Source: SLFT01 sp964493075
GTDB taxonomy: Bacteria > Hydrogenedentota > Hydrogenedentia > Hydrogenedentales > CAITNO01
Assembly (NCBI GenBank): GCA_964493075.1
Contig: CAZBNU010000204.1
Span: 1 to 7,312 of the forward strand
DNA length: 7,312 nucleotides
Reading direction: 5' to 3'
Shown here: positions 1-4,461 of the stretch, one piece after another
How positions within the stretch are numbered: the first letter of the stretch is position 1
Layout: every line of letters begins with the position of its first letter
Made by a program: the position numbers and the translations under genes
The notes under the pieces: generated by a model
Seen by the model: only the letters and a program-made list of their open reading frames with translations
Told to the model about the DNA's origin: nothing
Databases searched by the model: none

Positions 1-368
1 GTGAGCAATGCGGCGGAGACTGCCGTCAAAGCCTCCATTTCAACGCCGGTAGGCCCTGTACAGGACACTTCGCTGGCTACGGTAACGCCGTCTGCATCCA
101 ACGCAGCCTGAACCTTGATTCCCGTTAAGGGCAGCGTATGACACAGCGGTATCCACTCTGCGGTACGCTTCGCGGCCTGAACGCCTGCTATTTCAGCGAC
201 GGTAAGCACGTCCCCTTTCTTCATGTTGTTATCGGCAATCAGGGCAACTGTTTCACGGGTTAGCCGAATTTTGCCTGTTGCCCGCGCAACACGCCGCTGG
301 TCGGGTTTGTGTCCCACATCCACCATGCGGGCGCGCCCTTCTTCATCCACATGTGAAAAAGATTTCAT
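1..368 (-). CDS. moaC: Cyclic pyranopterin monophosphate synthase MoaC (partial, C-terminus outside the window)
   Basis: MoaC works with MoaA in the first step of molybdenum cofactor synthesis, turning the 3',8-cyclo-GTP made by MoaA into cyclic pyranopterin monophosphate in the cytoplasm. Only the first 122 codons are present. The start is the ATG at 368-366, preceded six bases upstream by a perfect AGGAGG. Visible family motifs are MVDV (residues 15-18), KGDVLTVAEIAGVQAAKRT (51-69), the IPLCH stretch (73-77) and TGPTGVEMEALTAVSAA (104-120). K51 and H77 fall at the numbers of the conserved active-site residues of E. coli MoaC; the second catalytic lysine, near 131, would lie beyond the edge. 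One oddity is CHTLPLT where most members read CHPLPLT. The gene lies two bases after the moaA stop, so the two are surely co-transcribed and probably translationally coupled. Identification is by remembered motifs and is firm. Confidence 0.95.
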   Translation of the reverse strand, partial: MKSFSHVDEEGRARMVDVGHKPDQRRVARATGKIRLTRETVALIADNNMKKGDVLTVAEIAGVQAAKRTAEWIPLCHTLPLTGIKVQAALDADGVTVASEVSCTGPTGVEMEALTAVSAALL

Positions 369-370
369 TA

Positions 371-1168
371 TCAACCTCCTATGGTATGAAACAGGGCGCC
401 GCTGCAACTGCCGCATTCGGGTTTTGTAGTAACTGCCTGCTGGATGGCCGTTTCAGCACCCAGTTCGCGCACCGAAAATCCCAAATCATTAAACAGGCAG
501 GGGCGCACCAGTCCATTGCTCGTCAGACGCAGCCGGTTGCAGTGGACGCAATCACCGCCAGTCCCGCCAATCACTATCGAAAAATGTCCACCAGCCAAAT
601 CCATACGTTTGATGAAGCGCACTTCAAGATTCTCCGAACGACAAAATTCCGCCACGGCACGGGCATCCGGCTCCTCCGGCGATTCCTGTATCACGCAATT
701 GATTTTGACGGGGATCAGACCGGCGACGCGTGCGGAGTCAATGCCTGCGAGTACCCTGTTGACATCGCCACCCCGAGTGATTTCCGCATAGCGTTCTGGG
801 TCAAGGGCATCCAAACTTACATTGACGCGATGCAATCCGGCTTTGGTCAGTTTGGGCGCATATTCAGCGAGCAAAATGCCATTGGTTGTCATGGCGAAGT
901 CCTGAATGCCCTCAATCGCCGAAAGCATTTCCACAAGCGTAATGATACCGCGACGCACCAGCGGTTCCCCGCCGGTAAGACGCACCTTTGTGATGCCCCT
1001 AAGAACGGCTATCTGTGTAAAAGCCACTATTTCTTCAAAAGAGAGCATATCCTCATGGCGCAGCAGAGGCACGCCCTCTTTGGGCATGCAGTAGACGCAC
1101 CGGAGATTGCATTTATCGGTGACGGAAATCCGAAGATAATTGATAGTGCGGTTAAAGGTGTCAAGCAC
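371..1168 (-). CDS. moaA: GTP 3',8-cyclase MoaA, short form (radical SAM)
   Basis: This radical SAM enzyme converts GTP to 3',8-cyclo-7,8-dihydro-GTP, the substrate of MoaC encoded just downstream. The 265-residue product shows CxxxCxxC at C20, C24 and C27 (first 4Fe-4S cluster, SAM cleavage), GGEP at 66-69 (SAM binding), and the MoaA-specific second cluster motif C207-x2-C210-x13-C224 around CNRLRLTSNGLVRPCLF. It ends in the family's Gly-Gly. Known MoaA proteins such as that of E. coli have about 330 residues. This one is about 60 shorter, and the missing part lies between the RFI-RMD strand (about 184-190) and the second cluster motif. The frame is open and all cluster ligands remain, so it reads as a compact variant, not a broken gene. 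An extra CGSC (252-255) sits near the C-terminus. The start is GTG at 1168; no ATG fits, and AAGGAC at 1184-1179 lies ten bases upstream. Confidence 0.93.
   Translation of the reverse strand: MLDTFNRTINYLRISVTDKCNLRCVYCMPKEGVPLLRHEDMLSFEEIVAFTQIAVLRGITKVRLTGGEPLVRRGIITLVEMLSAIEGIQDFAMTTNGILLAEYAPKLTKAGLHRVNVSLDALDPERYAEITRGGDVNRVLAGIDSARVAGLIPVKINCVIQESPEEPDARAVAEFCRSENLEVRFIKRMDLAGGHFSIVIGGTGGDCVHCNRLRLTSNGLVRPCLFNDLGFSVRELGAETAIQQAVTTKPECGSCSGALFHTIGG
375..380 (-). promoter_or_regulatory. moaC ribosome binding site inside the moaA C-terminal codons
   Basis: The minus strand reads AGGAGG here, six bases before the moaC ATG. The same bases form the end of the moaA codons ATA GGA GGT, which encode Ile and the conserved terminal Gly-Gly. 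A ribosome finishing moaA would therefore sit on the moaC initiation site, which suggests translational coupling (inference). Confidence 0.85.
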
Positions 1169-1243
1169 GTAATGAAATGTCCTTATAGGAGGAGAAGATA
1201 ATCGGTTGCTGAGTAAAGTCGGGGACGGTGAAATTATCTTAAG

Positions 1244-1252
1244 ATTATAACA
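1244..1252 (-). promoter_or_regulatory. Probable extended -10 promoter for moaA-moaC
   Basis: On the minus strand the sequence is TGTTATAAT, a consensus TATAAT preceded by the TGn extension. No good -35 hexamer lies 16-18 bases upstream (the best spot reads ACAGCC), as expected for an extended -10 promoter. Transcription would start near 1237 and leave a leader of about 70 bases before the GTG of moaA. That leader is too short for the known molybdenum cofactor riboswitch class. This is a sequence-pattern call only. Confidence 0.5.
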
Positions 1253-1371
1253 GGAATTGCGTGGCAGGCTGTTAGTGCTTGAAGTGTCCTTTAAGAACGG
1301 GGTTGTGTTACATTATCAGGGTAACAAGGTTTCCGACTATTGGTAATTCATAGTATAAAGGAATAGAGAAT

Positions 1372-2205
1372 ATGAAACGTCACTATCTAAAAACTGTCAT
1401 AACAGTTTGCCTTGCTATCCCCGTTCTGCTTCAGACCGGTTGTGCCACCATGGGGGAGGGTGGTTTTCTCACCAATCTTAACATGGTCAGCACCCAGGAG
1501 GAAGTGCAACTTGGGCAGCGCTTTGCTGTAGAGGTGGAAAAACAGGAAAAGGTGCATCCCGATCCGGAACTTCAGGCCTACGTCCGTGAAGTTGGTCAGC
1601 GTATTGCCAGTGTTGCGCCGCGCCAGGATGTGGCGTTCACGTTTTCGGTGATTGATGCGCCGGACACGGTGAACGCTTTTGCGCTTCCGGGCGGCTATAC
1701 CTATTACTACACCGGGTTGATGAATATCTGTGAAAGCGAAGCGGAGTTGGCGGCGGTCATGGCGCACGAAATTGCCCACGTATCGGCGCGTCATCATGGG
1801 GAGATGATAACGCGACAGATGGGCATGCAAACCATTGCCGATATTATTCTCGGAGAGAATCCCGGCACCGCCGCTTCGATGGTGACCCAGTTATTTTCCT
1901 CCGGTATTGCGGCCCGTTTCAGCCGCGTTCAGGAGCGGGAAGCGGATCAGATGGGCATGGAGATGCTCTACCGTGCGGGCTATCCGCCGGAAGCGATGGT
2001 TTCGTTCATGAACAAACTGCTTGCCTATGACCAGCAGCAGGGCGGCGGCAGCCATGCCCTGCCTATATTCGCCACCCATCCCAGCCCGGAAGAGCGGGTA
2101 CAACTATTGCAGACCCTCATGCAGCGGTATCCCCTGGATCAGCGTCAACAGCGTCAACTGGGCGCCGACCGCTACAAGGCGCAAGTGTTGTCAAGGATTA
2201 AATGA
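1372..2205 (+). CDS. M48 family metallopeptidase, lipoprotein (LoiP/BepA-like peptidase domain)
   Basis: This is a predicted zinc-dependent endopeptidase anchored as a lipoprotein on the outside of the inner membrane or in the outer membrane, probably acting in envelope protein quality control like E. coli LoiP or BepA. The 277-residue product begins with a lipoprotein signal: positive start MKRHYLK, a hydrophobic stretch at about 8-20, and a lipobox-like LQTGC with Cys24 as the lipidation site. The peptidase core has HEIAH (H132, E133, H136) and a downstream ExxxD motif in QEREADQMG, with E188 the likely third zinc ligand. The typical M48 ending THPSPEER (235-242) follows. BepA-type TPR repeats are absent, so the protein is a minimal peptidase. 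AAGGA at 1358-1362 lies nine bases before the ATG. The stop overlaps the next ORF by ATGA. The family is certain; the substrate is unknown. Confidence 0.95.
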   Translation: MKRHYLKTVITVCLAIPVLLQTGCATMGEGGFLTNLNMVSTQEEVQLGQRFAVEVEKQEKVHPDPELQAYVREVGQRIASVAPRQDVAFTFSVIDAPDTVNAFALPGGYTYYYTGLMNICESEAELAAVMAHEIAHVSARHHGEMITRQMGMQTIADIILGENPGTAASMVTQLFSSGIAARFSRVQEREADQMGMEMLYRAGYPPEAMVSFMNKLLAYDQQQGGGSHALPIFATHPSPEERVQLLQTLMQRYPLDQRQQRQLGADRYKAQVLSRIK

Positions 2206-2399
2206 TGAAGCCGAGAGAAGCGAAGATCAATCTGAATCCACCGGATCAACTTGAAATTAAGCATCTATGGGAGAAAGAGGTGGAAAAAAGAGTGGCTGAA
2301 ACAGAGCATGGAGAAACTGAACTCATTCCCGGTGAACAGGTATTTTCAGAAATTCGTCAGAAGTACTCTCAACAATCTTCTATTCGCCAATCACAGTAA
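2202..2399 (+). CDS. Truncated 'addiction module component' antitoxin-like protein (Unstab_antitox family, C-terminal part)
   Basis: This small 65-residue ORF starts with ATG overlapping the stop of the M48 gene (ATGA), so it is probably translated by coupling. Residues about 14-55 (PPDQLEIKHLWEKEVEKR, then a short acidic run, then ELIPGEQVFSEIR) match the C-terminal pattern of the small proteins annotated as putative addiction module component (TIGR02574 / PF09720). Those are antitoxins usually paired with RelE/ParE-like toxins. Family members have about 70-75 residues and begin with a helix carrying a PxxERxxLAxxLL motif. That helix is absent; the first dozen residues (MMKPREAKINLNP) look unrelated. 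No toxin gene follows, since the next genes are on the opposite strand. It may be a decayed remnant or a small protein with another role linked to the protease. The family call rests on a remembered pattern; function is unknown. Its 3' end overlaps the convergent gene by 20 bases. Confidence 0.65.
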   Translation: MMKPREAKINLNPPDQLEIKHLWEKEVEKRVAETEHGETELIPGEQVFSEIRQKYSQQSSIRQSQ

Positions 2400-2796
2400 C
2401 GACGATCTTTCGCTGGCGTGGTTTAATGTCGCATTCGAGGTGAAAAATTTGTTGCCAGGTGCCCAGTATGGGTTTGCCGTCTTGCACGGGCACGGTCAGG
2501 TCGGGGCCCATCATGGTGGCCTGCAGGTGGGAGTGGCCATTTCCATCATGCCATGCCGCCTCATGGCCATAGTGCAGGCCGGGTGGCAGCAGGCGGTTCA
2601 ATTCACGGGGTAAATCTGCTTCCAGCCCTGATTCATACTCTATGGTACCGACACAGGCCGTACTGCCCACGTTAAAGATGTGTGCTGTGCCGACGCGGAT
2701 TTTCGAAGCCTGAATCACAGCCTTCACTTTTGAGGTGATGTCGTGCATCTGTCCCTGGCTTTTGGTGCTGATTTCTATGGTGTCCTGGTGAGTCAT
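2380..2796 (-). CDS. YjbQ / UPF0047 family protein (secondary thiamine-phosphate synthase-like)
   Basis: This 138-residue product belongs to the YjbQ/UPF0047 family (TIGR00149). Members are small trimeric cytoplasmic proteins with a metal-binding histidine cluster; E. coli YjbQ has weak thiamine-phosphate synthase activity, and the true role is unsettled. Visible motifs are GSTACVGTIEYESG (44-57), WHDGNGHSH (82-90, likely metal ligands H83, H88 and H90), a following GPDLTVP (97-103) and GTWQQ (112-116) near the C-terminal strand. Two ATG codons are adjacent, at 2799 and 2796. AAGGA at 2808-2804 is four bases from the first and seven from the second, so I chose the second. The open frame extends to 2973, but that upstream part is antisense-like sequence inside the ribokinase gene. 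The gene starts 34 bases after the ribokinase stop, so they likely form one operon. No terminator is visible between it and the convergent ORF. Confidence 0.9.
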   Translation of the reverse strand: MTHQDTIEISTKSQGQMHDITSKVKAVIQASKIRVGTAHIFNVGSTACVGTIEYESGLEADLPRELNRLLPPGLHYGHEAAWHDGNGHSHLQATMMGPDLTVPVQDGKPILGTWQQIFHLECDIKPRQRKIVVTVIGE

Positions 2797-2830
2797 CATG
2801 ATTTCCTTTTCAGGGTTGTGTCTGCGCAAA

Positions 2831-3757
2831 TTATTGTTCGGCGCTATCCAGAAAGTGTAACGTGGCCTCCAGGGTGGGCATGGACGGTTGTGCGCCTTCC
2901 ACAGTGGCGGCAAGCGCTCCGGCGGCATTTGCAAAACGCAGCGCGTCCGCAAGGGGCATGGTATCCCAGGCAACGCCGAGCGCAGCGGTGAATGCGTCTC
3001 CCGCCGCGGTGGTGTCTACGGCGTCCACCTTGAAGGCGGGCACATACAGTTCCTCTGCTTCTCCGTAGTAGAGGCAGCCCCGCGCACCCAGTTTCATGAC
3101 TACATGGGATACACCCGCGTTATGCAGGTGTTGCGCCGCTTCTCTGGCTGTTTCCAGGGAGTCCACCACAATGCCGGTCAGGGCTTCGGCTTCCGTTTCG
3201 TTGGGCGATACCAGATCGGCGGATGCGAGCAGTTCATCCTCAAGTGGCTGAGCAGAACCGATGTCCAGTATGGAAAACGCACCGGTGTCCCGCGATAAGC
3301 GCATGGCGGCCCCTACGGTTTCCAAGGGCACTTCCAACTGGCTCATGACCAGGTCTGCCTCAGCAAAGACATCGCGCAGCGGTTCAAGGTCTTGCGGCAT
3401 CAGTTCAAAGTTGGCGGCTGACGCCAGTACGATAACATTCTGGCCGGAGTCGGCCAGCAGGATCATGGCTGTTCCTGTAGGGGCTGTCGTGCTTGTTTTG
3501 AGGTGGGATACGCAGATGCCCTCCTGCTGGAAGCCCTCCCGCTGCAATGCGCCGAAGGCGTCGTTACCCACACAGCCGACAAAGGTGACATTTGCACCGA
3601 GGCGCGCTGCGGCCACGGCCTGATTTGCGCCTTTGCCGCCGTGGGCGGTCATGAACTGTGACCCCAACAGGGTTTCACCGGGCTTGGGCAAGCGGGACAC
3701 GCGCATGACCAGGTCCATGTTGGCGCTTCCCACAACAACGATGTTTTTAGGCTTCAT
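2831..3757 (-). CDS. rbsK: Ribokinase (PfkB family carbohydrate kinase)
   Basis: Ribokinase phosphorylates D-ribose to ribose-5-phosphate with ATP in the cytoplasm. The 308-residue length is nearly that of E. coli RbsK (309). It shows the N-terminal VVVGSANMDLV (7-17), the PfkB signature 1 region GGKGANQAVAAARLGA (40-55), SPNETEAEALTGI (184-196) and the second signature DTTAAGDAF (248-256) with the anion hole and D254 as the likely catalytic base (D255 in E. coli). The usual NPAPA stretch is replaced by DIGSA (165-169), which leaves some doubt about exact sugar specificity. The start is ATG at 3757, with GGGAG seven bases upstream at 3769-3765. No ribose transporter or LacI-type regulator is in the window; the only partner is the YjbQ-family gene downstream, so substrate assignment rests on sequence alone. 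Confidence 0.9.
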   Translation of the reverse strand: MKPKNIVVVGSANMDLVMRVSRLPKPGETLLGSQFMTAHGGKGANQAVAAARLGANVTFVGCVGNDAFGALQREGFQQEGICVSHLKTSTTAPTGTAMILLADSGQNVIVLASAANFELMPQDLEPLRDVFAEADLVMSQLEVPLETVGAAMRLSRDTGAFSILDIGSAQPLEDELLASADLVSPNETEAEALTGIVVDSLETAREAAQHLHNAGVSHVVMKLGARGCLYYGEAEELYVPAFKVDAVDTTAAGDAFTAALGVAWDTMPLADALRFANAAGALAATVEGAQPSMPTLEATLHFLDSAEQ

Positions 3758-3905
3758 GATTTCTCTCCCATATTGGCAGGGGACTACTGCATAACCGCTG
3801 CCTGTCTTGTAGTAGGGTGACCGCCTGCGTTACCACTGACAGTCATATTTTACAGGGATGGGGAAGTTGGTATCCAGAATCCAATTGCTTCATTTTTGCT
3901 TATGG

Positions 3906-4015
3906 ATTCCGGTCTTTTTCGGGCGGATGTACACAATGATGCAATCAATTTTGGTAACATGCGGATTCCACGCAATAACAGCCATGTTCGTACACCCGCC
4001 CGAAAAAACCGGAAT
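3906..4015. repeat. Long imperfect inverted repeat (26/27-base arms, 57-base spacer)
   Basis: The left arm (3906-3932) starts ATTCCGG and ends TGTAC. The right arm (3990-4015) is its reverse complement apart from one extra base at 3914 or its equivalent and one mismatch at 3927. Both arms contain an internal T- or A-tract followed by CGGGCGG or its complement. The spacer continues the folding: AACATG (3956-3961) pairs with CATGTT (3983-3988), and TGCG (3960-3963) with CGCA (3971-3974). The outer flanks TGG-ATTCCGG and CCGGAAT-GACG resemble dispersed intergenic palindromes found in many bacterial genomes. A transcript of either strand would form a long hairpin; the T-tract lies within the arms and does not follow the stem, so it is not a typical terminator. 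Confidence 0.85.
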
Positions 4016-4123
4016 GACGTGGTAGGGCTTGGTAGTAAACAACATCCGATTGCCCTTATAGGAGTGATCTAACGCGGACTTCGCCCGCAAGTCAGTTTGC
4101 ATGTAGTACAAGAAGCCAACCAT

Positions 4124-4204
4124 CGTCATTGCGAGGTACGAAGCAATCCGGAGTTACACGAGGACTATCCTGAAAAAGAGATTGCTTCGTACCTCGCAAT
4201 GACG
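4124..4204. repeat. Perfect 25-base inverted repeat, 'CGTCATTGCGAGG' class intergenic element
   Basis: The arms 4124-4148 and 4180-4204 are exact reverse complements over 25 bases, separated by a 31-base spacer. The left arm begins CGTCATTGCGAGG and ends GAAGCAATC; the right arm is GATTGCTTCG followed by the complement, ending AATGACG. This terminal pattern is well known from short palindromic repeats scattered between genes in diverse bacteria, possibly non-autonomous mobile elements or REP-like sequences (remembered pattern). The middle of each arm, where copies differ, reads TAC. The right end AATGACG is shared with the neighbouring element, whose right flank also ends AATGACG (4013-4019). 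Confidence 0.9.
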
Positions 4205-4339
4205 GTAGTGGTCGTCTTTGCATAAATTCTGCTTCTTGTTTGTGATCGCGGTCTCGAGCCCTTAAGGTACTATTGCCGGAAATTGGCAACTTTTGAGGTG
4301 ATGGTAGAATATACATGTGTGTGGCCAGTCTCGAAATAG

Positions 4340-4369
4340 TTGGCGTATTATGCGTAGGTAGTGTATAGT
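4340..4369 (+). promoter_or_regulatory. Sigma70-like promoter for the exported-protein gene
   Basis: TTGGCG (4340-4345) and TATAGT (4364-4369) are separated by 18 bases. Transcription would begin near 4376 and give a leader of about 85 bases to the preferred ATG at 4462. It lies downstream of both palindromic repeats and points at the plus-strand unit. This is a pattern match only. Confidence 0.5.
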
Positions 4370-4461
4370 TTTATGGTAAACATGATTGTTTTGACTATAT
4401 GCTGCTGGCATTGCTGCAATACATGCACCATAAGGAAAAGGCTTTCAGAAAGAATTGTGCC

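Larger units (their letters stand above)
3758..4398. other. 641-base non-coding stretch between the ribokinase and the exported-protein unit
   Basis: I see no credible gene here. The short open frames run across palindromic repeats and have repeat-derived composition. The stretch holds the leader of the ribokinase gene (no convincing -35/-10 pair found on the minus strand), two inverted-repeat elements at 3906-4015 and 4124-4204, a small 5-base inverted repeat TTGCC-7-GGCAA at 4273-4289 that could be an operator but is short enough to be chance, and a plus-strand promoter candidate at 4340-4369. It is the divergent control region for the flanking genes. Confidence 0.75.

Noticed and set aside
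278..1201. 307-codon plus-strand open frame opposite moaA and moaC
   Set aside because: It is antisense to two firmly identified genes and has no recognisable domain or RBS; it arises from codon bias of moaA.
1354..1359. TATAAA as the -10 box of the M48 gene
   Set aside because: It overlaps the SD (AAGGA 1358-1362) and lies only 13 bases before the ATG; no matching -35 was found, so the true promoter is unassigned.
2251..2613. 120-codon plus-strand frame beyond the antitoxin-like ORF, considered as a missing toxin
   Set aside because: It has no RelE/ParE features, mostly lies antisense to the YjbQ-family gene and overlaps the antitoxin-like ORF in another frame.
2797..2973. N-terminal extension of the YjbQ-family gene by 58 codons
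   Set aside because: The extension lies inside the ribokinase gene, has Pro/Arg-rich composition unlike the family, and a good SD precedes the internal ATG pair.
3890..4129. 79-codon minus-strand open frame in the intergenic region
   Set aside because: It translates the palindromic element at 3906-4015 in one direction and has no RBS or family resemblance.
3906..4204. CRISPR array
   Set aside because: The repeats are two different inverted repeats, not regularly spaced direct repeats, and no cas gene is nearby.
4092..4316. 74-codon minus-strand open frame in the intergenic region
   Set aside because: It runs through both arms of the perfect inverted repeat; peptides of this kind are common artefacts of this repeat class.
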